Below, one piece after another: positions 39,443 through 48,800 of a DNA stretch of 64,000 nt. This stretch comes from Nakaseomyces glabratus. Its lineage: Eukaryota > Ascomycota > Saccharomycetes > Saccharomycetales > Saccharomycetaceae. The translations under genes and the position numbers were made by a program. Each line of letters begins with the position of its first letter. The first letter of the stretch is position 1. The notes under the pieces were generated by a model. That model was not told the origin of the DNA. It searched no databases and saw nothing but the letters and a program-made list of their open reading frames with translations. The stretch lies in NCBI RefSeq assembly GCF_010111755.1, contig NC_088956.1, forward strand, positions 496,001 through 560,000. Reading direction: 5' to 3'.

Positions 39443-40006
39443 CTAATTTCTATCTGATGTGCTTGAATTTCCTATTCGATCTCCAAAAACTTCCATTAGT
39501 TCATCTAGTTCTTTCTTTTTTTCTTCTTCTCTTTTTTGTTTTGCTAATTCATGCTTTAGTCTACTTTTCTTACCTTTACTTCTTTTTTGTTGCCTTTTCC
39601 ACTCCAGGAGAGCTTGCTCCCTTTCGGTCATTACTTGGACACCGCTGTTACCATCCTTTTCTTGACCCAATTGCCATCTTTCTAACTCTAAAGCTAACTT
39701 TTCCCTAGCTATCTTTCTATTCTGGTCCCTAGATCGCGTAGCTTGACAGGTTACTACAATATTACTTGGTACATGCTTTATTTGTACTTTAGAATTGCAC
39801 TTATTGATTTTCTGTCCACCAGGACCAGTGCCTCCATGAAGGAACTTTTCTTCAATATCAGCCTCCATACTAGCGTCAAACTTTGGCCTAGGAGGTAATT
39901 TATTCTTCTTTATCAATTGTGTACTGCATGTAAATATAGAATGTGTGTTGCTCTGCCGTAGAATTTTGTCAGCGAGTTTACGTCCATATATTAGGGAGAA
40001 CAACAT
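39443..40006 (-). CDS. RSO55: Mitochondrial class I release-factor-like protein (Rso55)
   Basis: A 187-residue protein of the peptide-release-factor superfamily. The catalytic GGQ is at residues 63-65 in GTGPGGQKINK, followed by VQIKHVPSNIVVTCQATRSR, the RF1 domain core, and a Lys/Arg-rich C-terminal tail like ICT1/C12orf65 ribosome-rescue factors. The N-terminus is basic and acid-free, as in a mitochondrial targeting sequence. It lacks codon-recognition domains, so rescue of stalled mitoribosomes is the likely role. The ATG at 40006 is the first ATG in frame. S. cerevisiae counterpart is YLR281C, in the same relative position. Confidence 0.9.
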   Translation of the reverse strand: MLFSLIYGRKLADKILRQSNTHSIFTCSTQLIKKNKLPPRPKFDASMEADIEEKFLHGGTGPGGQKINKCNSKVQIKHVPSNIVVTCQATRSRDQNRKIAREKLALELERWQLGQEKDGNSGVQVMTEREQALLEWKRQQKRSKGKKSRLKHELAKQKREEEKKKELDELMEVFGDRIGNSSTSDRN

Positions 40007-40363
40007 TAGCAATAACGACTAAAATAAAACAACAAAGGACCTTACTAAAATGTGTAGTAACTTTGCCAATTAACCAGGTCTTACAGAATATACAATACCT
40101 TTTAGTGCTTTTTATACTGACCATGACTCGCGCCCCCAGGTCTTTTAGCAGTATTTTCACAAGTTGGCTAGCTCATCGCGAAGAGTCCCCGGAATTTGAG
40201 CAAAATTCCCCGAACTGAGCTAAAAGTTACATCGAAGTGCATTAATGCTTGGAAAGATAGATATGATATGTTTATATGGTACAAAGTTGAACAACATATG
40301 AATAAACATTATTAACCAATTGTATTGTATTTATGGAGCTTTGATACATTTTTTGATAGTAAT
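40007..40363. promoter_or_regulatory. Divergent promoter RSO55 / YLR283W-like
   Basis: A 357 bp spacer. A PAC-type CTCATCGC (GCGATGAG on the minus strand) lies at 40172-40179, followed by a short repeated element CCCCGGAATTTGAGCA / TTCCCCGAACTGAGC at 40187-40221. No gene seen. Confidence 0.5.
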
Positions 40364-41245
40364 ATGAGATCGGCATTAAGAGAATCGACAAAACACATTC
40401 GCACTTGGCGATACACACCAAGGCCAAAGGTGATCAGAGCATATCATAGCACGCCGCTTTTACAAATAAACTCTACTCAATACTTGAAAGAAAAGGTTTC
40501 GAACAAATTAACTAATGATGAGACACCTCTAGATTTCATAAACAAACTTCCCGAGCAACTAATCTCACAAGGTAACGGATTGTCTCCGACTGATGCTGCA
40601 CATCAGGTAAATACATTGGAATATTACAAAAGATTAAAATATGAAGGTGGCTTTAACTCTGAACAATCGAATGCTATCATTGCTCTATTATTAGAGATAA
40701 TAGATGATGAATTTTATAAGACTTACAACACTAAGTTTTTGAGGGACATGGAACTGAATAAGCAATCTCATTTATTTAACTCAGCAGAGACAGAACTGAA
40801 ATACGCCATACAGAACTCTAGAGATACTCAACTAAATTCACAGCATTTGCAGATGATGATATTGCAAAGGGACTTAGCCATATTACATGACGAAATAAAT
40901 GAACTAATTATCAACCTGTTGAATAAAGATTCTAAAATGGATTTTAATAATCAGAAACTGGAAAATACACTGCTGTTAAAGGAAGTTAATCTACATTTAA
41001 GCGGTTCGACAAATAAAATCATTACAAAACTGATGGGCGAAGTAAAGTCTGATATTGAAAACTTGAGATGGCAAACAACACGAAGTGGCTTGGTCGCAAT
41101 CTTGCTGCTTGTTCTAATGGTAATGGGTGCTGTTAGTCTGACAAAAAATAAAGCTTCAGAAGAAAAGAAAGAAGCTCCTACAAGAACAGTTTATGACCAA
41201 AGCTTATCTGTAGCGTCTGAAGAACCTCCACAGGCAGCAACTTAA
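40364..41245 (+). CDS. Mitochondrial coiled-coil protein of the DUF1640/CCDC90 family (YLR283W-like)
   Basis: A 293-residue protein. An Arg-rich, acid-poor N-terminus (MRSALREST, then RTWRYTPRPKVIRAYHS) looks like a mitochondrial presequence. The middle is helical and coiled-coil-like, with the family stretch LKYEGGFNSEQSNAI. A C-terminal transmembrane segment lies near residue 250-270 (VAILLLVLMVMGAVSL). The family includes human MCUR1; function of the yeast members is not settled. Start taken at the first ATG (40364). Position between RSO55 and ECI1 equals YLR283W. Confidence 0.9.
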   Translation: MRSALRESTKHIRTWRYTPRPKVIRAYHSTPLLQINSTQYLKEKVSNKLTNDETPLDFINKLPEQLISQGNGLSPTDAAHQVNTLEYYKRLKYEGGFNSEQSNAIIALLLEIIDDEFYKTYNTKFLRDMELNKQSHLFNSAETELKYAIQNSRDTQLNSQHLQMMILQRDLAILHDEINELIINLLNKDSKMDFNNQKLENTLLLKEVNLHLSGSTNKIITKLMGEVKSDIENLRWQTTRSGLVAILLLVLMVMGAVSLTKNKASEEKKEAPTRTVYDQSLSVASEEPPQAAT

Positions 41246-41436
41246 TAACGAGGAACATTATATAAAGACACTATAGGTGGAAAACTAGTAAATAGATATT
41301 GATGAAGTTATATTATTTTTTGAAATGATTGAATATATAAGATAGTACTGTTATATTTACTCATCAAATAGCTATGTAAGATATTTGTCTCACGATGTAC
41401 AAAAAATTCTGCTGATTGCAGAAGATAGTATAATTT

Positions 41437-42297
41437 CTAAAGCTTATGCTTCCGCTGTTTAGATCCAACCTGTCTGAACCTCTTCTGAGGTTCACCTTTC
41501 ACCCAATATTTCACACCATCATTAACCTCAAGTGAATTGATTCTTTCAATGCGATCCTCCCATTCCAACTTCATGAGTTTCTTTATGCCCAGACAACTTG
41601 GTAAATGCAGGCCATCGATCTTTTCTTTAAGTTCTGCTAACACTTGGTCATTGAACTTGTCTGTGTCGTTTAGTGAGTAGTTCTTATTAACCAACCCTGC
41701 CCTTGACATTTCAGGGAATGTGACAGGTTTTGCAAACAATAGCGATTCAAAACTACTCCGAGAGCCAACTAATCGAGGTAAGGTACTTGCCACGGCACCT
41801 TCAGTAACAAGACCAAGGTTAGCAAAAGGGAAAAGCATGTACACTTTCTCATTCATTACATACACCAAATCACACAAACAACATATCGCCGCTGAGAACC
41901 CAATCACGGGTCCATTCAAACAGCATACAAGAACTTTACTATGCTGGTTGAATGCATTCGTAACATTAACATTTCTTGATGAGAAATACGCTAGCCATTT
42001 CTGTAATTCATCATGATGCCTGGCAACTTCATTTGGAGTAGTGGTTGGCTTCTTAGATGCAGCTTCATGTTGCTCAGCGATCGCAATACTCTTAAAATCC
42101 GCACCACTTGAAAAGAATCTGCCCGTACTTTGTAGCACAGTGAAGTAAATATCCTTGTCCTCATCTGCCAACCCTAACAATTCAGCAATATAAATGTAAT
42201 CATCACCAGTTAATGAATTGAGTGTTGATGGAGAATTGAATTTAATAATGAAAAATGGACCGTCTTTGACATAAGTTATCTTTTCATCGTATTTCAT
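41437..42297 (-). CDS. ECI1: Peroxisomal delta3,delta2-enoyl-CoA isomerase
   Basis: A 286-residue crotonase-fold enzyme that moves double bonds during beta-oxidation of unsaturated fatty acids. FSSGADF and GPVIGFSAAICCLCD are the oxyanion/substrate blocks, and the glutamate in LVTEGAVAS is at the catalytic position of yeast Eci1-type isomerases. The C-terminal tripeptide HKL is a PTS1-type peroxisomal signal (S. cerevisiae Eci1 ends in HRL). Orientation and place match YLR284C. Confidence 0.95.
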   Translation of the reverse strand: MKYDEKITYVKDGPFFIIKFNSPSTLNSLTGDDYIYIAELLGLADEDKDIYFTVLQSTGRFFSSGADFKSIAIAEQHEAASKKPTTTPNEVARHHDELQKWLAYFSSRNVNVTNAFNQHSKVLVCCLNGPVIGFSAAICCLCDLVYVMNEKVYMLFPFANLGLVTEGAVASTLPRLVGSRSSFESLLFAKPVTFPEMSRAGLVNKNYSLNDTDKFNDQVLAELKEKIDGLHLPSCLGIKKLMKLEWEDRIERINSLEVNDGVKYWVKGEPQKRFRQVGSKQRKHKL

Positions 42298-43556
42298 CTT
42301 GCAAATAACTGTAACTAAGATTTAACAATTGATTCAGGGGATCATTTGACCTGAGCAGCTATCCTTCAGGTTTGCACAAAGCTTCAAACATGCACAATAT
42401 ATATAGATAAATATTAATATCTTCAGAATTGATGCTGTTACAATATAAGAATGTATTGGAGTGAAGACATAAATATGTAACAAAAACCCCAATAAATCAT
42501 CTGAAGAAACAGACCAACTGAATCATCTACGGTATTACAAAACTAAAAACACTCCGCATCTCAAATGATATTTACTAGTCATCCGTGACATTCACTTGAG
42601 TGATATACTCCAAGTCAAGATGGCATTTACCCGAAAGGATTCAGATTTGATCCAGTATAACTTTTGAGTTAACTAAATTAATATGGATTGCGTTAAGTCT
42701 ATCTCATATATCCGGATTTCATTCGTAATAGTATAACAACGAACAATGTATTCTGTTCAATCTTACTGTATCGTTATGGCTACACCTTTATAATTGATAG
42801 TCATCGAGATCACATGACTTATTCCTAAAAATTGCACCGTACCATTGTACATCTTTCTTCGGTTATAAGTTTCTTCGGCCACTAGAAAATTATCACCGAC
42901 TGCTTTTACTATGAAGTTTACTGCTGTTCCTGATCGCAACTGCAATTCCTTGCACAGAGGGCATTGCAGGGGACATCAAAGGGTAGGCAAGTTTATTAAG
43001 CCGGGTAAAGCTCTTCCTCTACTTGATGAAAAAAAAAGCTGATGTGTCGGGACTAAGAAAATAAACAGCGACTAAGAACTACCCAGAGGAATGAGATGGA
43101 AAAACTTGAAGACTACGAGATGAAGGCCGCAAAGGGAAGATTCAGATTACAATGAATCGAGCAAAGAATGGATTTTGTGCGATGAGGTAGCCTTTAATGA
43201 TAGAATTGACCAGCGTAAATTGTGTGTAATAATTGTCAGAACGAACTGGATCTTGCTTTGTGTTCTGAGATTCTGAGTATTTTATGCATAAGGCGTATAA
43301 GTTTCTTTTCCAATTGGATTATCTAAACTTCTCGCGACCCTTTATGGACTTAATTAGCTCTTCCGGAACACCATTGTTTAAGTTTAGATTAGTGTAAGAG
43401 TTCTCAAATAGATTAACGAGTATTCTATCAAGCAAAAAAATTTTCTTTCCTTACATATAATATATAAGGAAAAAGGCTAAACTCCAACAATATAAGGATT
43501 AACAATTTTTTGACGTGTGTGCATTTTTGAATTAGTAGTGGGAGATTGAAAAAAAT
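42298..43556. promoter_or_regulatory. Divergent spacer ECI1 / BER1
   Basis: A 1.26 kb region. A Cbf1-type GATCACATGAC lies near 42809-42820 and a PAC-type GCGATGAG at 43179-43186. A 60-codon frame at 42763-42945 lacks an early ATG and is not called. This spacer is the junction between the YLR284C-type and YLR412W-type blocks. Confidence 0.5.
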
Positions 43557-44354
43557 ATGGCAAGAGGTATCGATGAATTAAACTCGGTTATTGATTCATA
43601 TCGTGAAGTGATAAGGAAATCAGATCTATTTGGTAAGACCATCCAGTGCTTGCAGAGCTACAACATCAGCAAGATACGATGCCTGGCACTTGGTTCATTT
43701 GCAGAAGAATTTCCTGCCAAGTACCAATTGGCTTTACTGCTAGAATTACTAGATAATATCAACACCATTAAAGAAGTGTCATTGTATGACCCCGTTTTCA
43801 ATGAGGTGGACAAGTTATTTATTAAAGAACAGTCGAATTGGCATATTGTGGAACAAGAACATTATAAAGATACTGGAAACTGCGGAGAGACTTTATTTTA
43901 CATGCCACACGCACCTTTAGATCTTACCGAGGAAGTCATCAAAAGGGAAAAGCCCAAATTAATTTTAGGAAACGAAATGTCACAACATACAGACCGCTAT
44001 ACGGAAAAGCAGTTGTATGACAAATATCCGCTGCTGAGCAAACTGGTATACGGCTCAAAGAACTATTCTAAAGTATCAAATCCTAAAATAAATGTCAGTG
44101 CTGAAGGGGATGGTTTTGTGAGACAGGAATCGAAGAAGTCCCGTAGACGTAAAAATAAGTGGCACATTGAACCAACTGTAATAGATTACTCTTCAGTTCC
44201 ATCTTACTTCGCTGATGGATTAATAATGATAACCAACTACAAATCGTCATCTACATCTGAAGACGGTGAAAATACCACAGTTGATCTAATAAAGAAAGGT
44301 CAAGAGCAATGGAATCATTCTTTTTCTGATCTGTCACTTTTTGAAATAGCCTAA
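43557..44354 (+). CDS. BER1: Ber1, SRR1-domain protein
   Basis: A 265-residue protein with the SRR1-like domain: ISKIRCLALGSFAEE, YQLALLLELLD, SLYDPVFNEVDK and FYMPHAPLDLTEEV are the conserved blocks. S. cerevisiae Ber1 (YLR412W, about 274 residues) is linked to microtubule function through benomyl resistance; plant SRR1 acts in clock and light signalling. No enzymatic activity is established. INA1 downstream on the same strand reproduces YLR412W-YLR413W. Confidence 0.92.
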   Translation: MARGIDELNSVIDSYREVIRKSDLFGKTIQCLQSYNISKIRCLALGSFAEEFPAKYQLALLLELLDNINTIKEVSLYDPVFNEVDKLFIKEQSNWHIVEQEHYKDTGNCGETLFYMPHAPLDLTEEVIKREKPKLILGNEMSQHTDRYTEKQLYDKYPLLSKLVYGSKNYSKVSNPKINVSAEGDGFVRQESKKSRRRKNKWHIEPTVIDYSSVPSYFADGLIMITNYKSSSTSEDGENTTVDLIKKGQEQWNHSFSDLSLFEIA

Positions 44355-44696
44355 ACCCTTTTGCATAGACAGAATGAACACGCAAAAATTTTTGTATGAT
44401 TATATTACAATACGAATGAAATGTGTTGTACCTTATTATTGAGAGTCACTTTTAGTTCCAATTGCGGCAATATTTGAGATTATGTGTACATGAAGTAAGA
44501 TTTTAAATCACAATGGACAGAGGCGATTTTAATTGGCTGCCAATTGATATTTTTAGAAATTTATGTGCTTATTAGACTCCCGTAAAGATATGGCAATCGT
44601 TTAGGCATGTTAAGTGAGACTACTTGTTGTGTATGAACTGTAAATCGATGACCATTCCGCCAAACTCAACAAAGAAGGGAATGCAGTTCAAAATAT
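44355..44696. other. Spacer BER1 / small membrane ORF
   Basis: About 340 bp, A/T-rich. A 21-codon ORF begins at ATG 44648 and overlaps the start of the next ORF in another frame. No RNA gene recognised. Confidence 0.4.
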
Positions 44697-44936
44697 ATGG
44701 TAAAGAAAAGTAATCCGTGGAATCCCTTAAACTATTTTGTAACCAAGATCCAATGGTACCCTACAGCTATCTGTGATATTTGGACAACTAACCCATATCA
44801 GAAAACATTCATAATAACTTCTATGATCTTGATCATTTTGATTTTCCATAGACAGTTATTTTTACTCATCGCAGAACGGGTTCTTACTTTTTTGCTTAGA
44901 AGACCTACTAAACCGATCTACAGTTTTGGTAGCTAA
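44697..44936 (+). CDS. Small single-pass membrane protein of unknown function
   Basis: A 79-residue ORF with a true ATG. It has a polar, aromatic N-terminal half with four tryptophans (NPWNPLNYF, QWYPTAICDIW). A strong hydrophobic segment follows at about residues 38-63 (TFIITSMILIILIFHRQLFLLIA), and a basic tail RRPTKPIYSFGS ends it. The Trp/Pro-rich composition and the hydrophobic segment with basic flank argue against a chance ORF. I recognise no family and no gene at this place in S. cerevisiae. The hydrophobic segment is split by HRQ. Confidence 0.5.
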   Translation: MVKKSNPWNPLNYFVTKIQWYPTAICDIWTTNPYQKTFIITSMILIILIFHRQLFLLIAERVLTFLLRRPTKPIYSFGS

Positions 44937-45207
44937 GCTATAAATTTTCAGTGGGAAATTGTCTCAAAAATTTGTCTATTTTGGTGTAGTTTCTCGAGCA
45001 ATGGCACAGCTTCGTGTTAAACTGTGGACCAAAGAAATACAAGCGCATGAGAGCAACGGGTTAACGTGCTTTTCGCATAGAGTTTATAGCACTAAAACCA
45101 AGTTACTCCGACGAAAACAGTAACGGAGCGACCCTTAGTTGTGGGCAGTAAACCGTTCCTTCTACATTGAGTAAGTGAAGCTCTAATTCTTTTTTTTTGT
45201 TAAATTT

Positions 45208-45233
45208 TTTTGTTGAGTTTTTCATCCAAAGCT
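45208..45233 (+). repeat. Direct repeat, copy A (INA1 upstream)
   Basis: The core TGTTGAGTTTTTCATCCAAA followed by GCTA is repeated at 46119-46144 with one extra T and one to two substitutions. T-rich sequence with TCTAATTCTTTTT / TCTGGAATTCTTTTT precedes both copies, extending the similarity to about 45-50 bp. Copies are about 910 bp apart. Confidence 0.7.
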
Positions 45234-46118
45234 AGTTCTACTATTCCGCGGACCCTAGAGCTAGTGCCTGACCTTCTTCTACAGCATGATCTCTCGGGAA
45301 GGGTTTAGATACTGGATTTTACTGCTTGAATTTAAACGACAGATGGTTTTCTAAGCAATACAGGCAGGAAGTACACGTAAACTCACAGAATCTGCTTTCC
45401 TACTGACTCTCCTTGCTCTCTCTATTGCAGTTTCCTCTGTATTCCCGATCAAAAATAAGAAATACCAAGAAAATACAGTAGAAAGAATTTCATAGACCAT
45501 AGATGACAAAAAAAGGATGCCTACGTACCTTTTTAGGGCAGTAGGAGTTTGATGTGTACCGATAGTCCTTCCAGTGCTATTGGTAATAGAGATCCCTGAC
45601 AAAAGAAAATGGATCCGCTAAGTGGGTTTCCTCTCTTATAGATCCTCCCGTACAGCCGCTAGTCTTGTCGAGGAAAGCTCCTTTCCGTTCAGATAGTCCC
45701 CTATGCTGGTTTTGCTGTCATTGCCACCCTTTCTGTGGGAATTGATAATTTTTTCTCCTTTTGGTATACGGAAAGATAAAAAAAAGAAACAAAAAAAAAA
45801 CTGTATCTCACTGCTTACGCAAAATTGCAGCGAGAAAAAGCACCGTAGAAACATCTTTAAAATGCGGTCGATTCAGATGTTTGTACTCGATAGCTCTCCA
45901 CTTCATATCTGTTCTGCGTATTTTGAAAGGTACGGGACTTTCTCAAAGATCTCTTTCGGGATGTGATTTTCGTAAAGATTCCAAGAAGAAAAAAAGTAAA
46001 AAAAGAACCGAAAAAAAAAAAATTGATCCGAGCAAGTGAACCTGCTTAGTACCTGGTACGGCCCAATCGTAGGTAGTTCATCACTAATGATCAGATCTGG
46101 AATTCTTTTTACGTTTTT

Positions 46119-46144
46119 CTTTGTTGAGTTTTTTCATCGAAGCT
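46119..46144 (+). repeat. Direct repeat, copy B (INA1 upstream)
   Basis: TGTTGAGTTTTTTCATCGAA followed by GCTA, matching copy A at 45208-45233. It lies about 570 bp upstream of the INA1 ATG. Confidence 0.7.
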
Positions 46145-46715
46145 ATCTCCCCCCTCCCCCACTTCAATCTCCGTGACATTCATATCCTAGCAGGAATCAA
46201 ACGACACTTCCTTGTTATCTTAGAAAAGCTAAACCAAGATGTGTATTCCCATTCACTAGTTTCTCAGCGGTGGCTGCCATAAATTCACACTGCTTTGTAT
46301 TCCAAGTTTGTTATTTGCCATCGACTAAGACAAAACTGCATAATCATGGACCCTTTCCCTTCGCTACCTGAGAAAAGTCTCTGATGGATTCAGACCGACC
46401 CTTCAGCTGTTTCTGAGATTTAGACTAATAGATCAATAAGCAAAAATACTTTTTGACAATTGTTGAATTATTGTGAAAGAAAGAAACAACAATGCTATGA
46501 TAGTTAGAAGATGGAAAAAAAAAAACTTCACTGTTCGAAGACTAATATTTGCAATTTGAATATATATAATGTGGCTCTAATGATTGAAAAAAAAAACAAT
46601 CTTATCTGTGTTTTGAAAGATTGTAAAAATTTTTTTATCGTTAGCTTTTATGGTGAGACTTGTGAATTGTGTAGCCATCCAGCTTTCCAAAACAACAAAT
46701 CAATCATAATATAGA

Positions 46716-48800
46716 ATGAAGTTCGATAAATTGTTGTTTACGGTAACGACAGTATTTGCCTTCACTACATTTATACTGATCATTATTGCCACAGCTGGTT
46801 CTTCATCCAACTATAAGCCAATCACTAACATAAAGATTGGTGAAGCTGATATCTCCCACATTAATGTCACAAAAGTCGTTCCTCAAGTTGGTCCTATCTT
46901 GACCATCCTGGGTTCCGCTTTGACCGCTAATGCATCTTTGGATCAAATCTTCGATGCTTTGAAGCAAGTCGCTGACACTCCAGCATTGGTCCCATTGTTG
47001 AACTTGATGTCAAACAGTAAATCTAATGTTACAGGTACCATCGGTGCTCTGACTAACTTGGCCCCATTGGCTCTGCAGAAAAGTGACAACACCACCGATG
47101 CAGCTCTGAATAGTATCAACATGGTTATTGGTGATGCCACTAACGTGGACTTATTGTTAGACGGTATGAAAGAGGTTGTTAACTCTGCCATGGAATCCCT
47201 AACATCTCCAAACTTCAAGAACTTGACCATCATGGAAAATGAAGTGTTTAACCTATTATTGGATTCCGAAAATGTCACAGCAACTACTGAGGCATTAATC
47301 GACATGAACCAAATCCCAGACGCAGACAAACAAAAGTTGATCCCAGCCTTCACTCTATTCAAGGACTCTTCAAACCTAAATGCTACCATTGACTCTATGG
47401 CTAGTTTGATGAATTACTCGTCAGCCCTTTCTTCTATCCCAACTGCTGAACTCTCGACCTTATTTTCAACTGTTTCTTCTCTAGCAAGTTCCAAGTCTAG
47501 TTTGATATCAACAATTACTGCATTGAGCAGCAAACTACCAAGCAACCTGGCCCCAGCTGTTTCTTCCTTGACCACACTTTTGAACTCTACTAATGAAGAT
47601 TCTCTAAACTCGACATTGAATGCTCTACAAACTTTGATTTTGAAGAACAATATCACTGCCTCTGTTGACTCAGCAAAGACATCTATCAACTCTATCAAGA
47701 TCATGAATGAATACGCGCAAAACAAGACTTTGTTACTGGACAGTGTGGAAGATCTTGCTACTCAAACTAGCGTCCCAAGCAACACTACCACAGCTCAACT
47801 GAAAGCTCTAGATGACATTTTCCAAGGTTCCGGTAATGCATCAGCTACTTTGAGGACATTGATGGGTCTAGAACAAGGCCTAACTGCCAACCCATCCTTG
47901 ATCAAATACGTCCCATATATCTTTGAACTATTGGATGATTCCAACAATGCAACCCTTTCTTTCACATCTTTGCTAAACTTAACATCTTTTGCTAAGAGTA
48001 ATCCTACTACCTTCGTACCAATTATGTCCATTTTGGGTAAAGCTAACTCCATCACTCCTGTCACTCAAGATCAACTGAGAGAATTGACTCCTGCTATTCT
48101 GGAATACTTGCATATTCCAATTAAGTTCCACCTGTCTATCTTTACCTTATGTAAGGCTGACATTAACGATAAAATCATCAGTTGTTCAAAGTCTCATGCT
48201 GTTCAAAACTTGGACTTCAGAAGTATCATTTACGACAGTATTGCCGAGTCTGACTTCAAGCCTTATCTAGAGGCCCTAAAAATTGGTAAGCAAGACTTGC
48301 ATTTGGATGGTAAGATGCAAAACAGACAGCACGAATATGTACCAGCAATTAGAGCAAGTTTGTCCATGAACTTATTGGCTATCATTGTCTCCTTCTTCCT
48401 AATGTGCTACGCTATTTTCTTATTAGTTTCTAAGAATGCTATGACTCACATGAAATGGTGTATTCTATTCTTCTTGACCATGAACAGTGCCTTGTTCTCT
48501 GGTTTGGGTGGTACTATTATCAGTGCTATGATTAACATCATTAAGTCCGGTACCCATGACGACAAGTACGGTGTTGTTTTCGATGACAACTCATCTATCC
48601 TAGGTCTTCTATGGTGTGCCTTTACTGTTGCCTTCCTATCTTACGTTGCAGCAACTTTGTCATGGTTCCAATTCTGGAGAGAAAACAAGAACAAACCAGT
48701 TACATATCTTTCTTCTGGAACTTCTTCAGAAAATGAAAGTGTCACCTCCAGAGTCACTGAACATGCTAACAACAAGGCTGACGAAAAGGAATCAGTTTGA
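46716..48800 (+). CDS. INA1: Ina1/Fat3-like four-pass plasma-membrane protein (Sur7/PalI-type)
   Basis: A 694-residue membrane protein resembling S. cerevisiae YLR413W/Ina1 and its paralogue YKL187C/Fat3. TM1 is at about residues 5-27, then an extracellular region of about 520 residues with many N-glycosylation sequons and repeated helical LLSS/LN-rich units. TM2 is at about 549-573, TM3 at 581-605 and TM4 at 629-652, followed by a short charged cytosolic tail. The layout of one TM, a large loop and three clustered TMs is that of the Sur7/PalI group. Fat3 is implicated in fatty-acid uptake; the role of Ina1 is unknown. Synteny with BER1 supports INA1. Confidence 0.88.
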   Translation: MKFDKLLFTVTTVFAFTTFILIIIATAGSSSNYKPITNIKIGEADISHINVTKVVPQVGPILTILGSALTANASLDQIFDALKQVADTPALVPLLNLMSNSKSNVTGTIGALTNLAPLALQKSDNTTDAALNSINMVIGDATNVDLLLDGMKEVVNSAMESLTSPNFKNLTIMENEVFNLLLDSENVTATTEALIDMNQIPDADKQKLIPAFTLFKDSSNLNATIDSMASLMNYSSALSSIPTAELSTLFSTVSSLASSKSSLISTITALSSKLPSNLAPAVSSLTTLLNSTNEDSLNSTLNALQTLILKNNITASVDSAKTSINSIKIMNEYAQNKTLLLDSVEDLATQTSVPSNTTTAQLKALDDIFQGSGNASATLRTLMGLEQGLTANPSLIKYVPYIFELLDDSNNATLSFTSLLNLTSFAKSNPTTFVPIMSILGKANSITPVTQDQLRELTPAILEYLHIPIKFHLSIFTLCKADINDKIISCSKSHAVQNLDFRSIIYDSIAESDFKPYLEALKIGKQDLHLDGKMQNRQHEYVPAIRASLSMNLLAIIVSFFLMCYAIFLLVSKNAMTHMKWCILFFLTMNSALFSGLGGTIISAMINIIKSGTHDDKYGVVFDDNSSILGLLWCAFTVAFLSYVAATLSWFQFWRENKNKPVTYLSSGTSSENESVTSRVTEHANNKADEKESV

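Larger units (their letters stand above)
44937..46715. promoter_or_regulatory. Long INA1 upstream region
   Basis: A 1.78 kb gene-free region. It contains an imperfect direct repeat (listed separately), a TCCGCGGA palindrome at 45245-45252, C-rich sequence near 46147-46158 and many A or T runs. A 67-codon ATG-started ORF (46511-46714) ends one base before the INA1 ATG and is more likely leader sequence than a gene. Confidence 0.5.

Noticed and set aside
42763..42945. 60-codon minus-strand ORF upstream of ECI1
   Set aside because: Starts with TTG; no ATG until midway, and no splice signals nearby.
45351..45602. 83-codon minus-strand ORF with a hydrophobic stretch
   Set aside because: The frame opens with TTG and the first ATG is internal, leaving under 50 codons; no homologue recognised.
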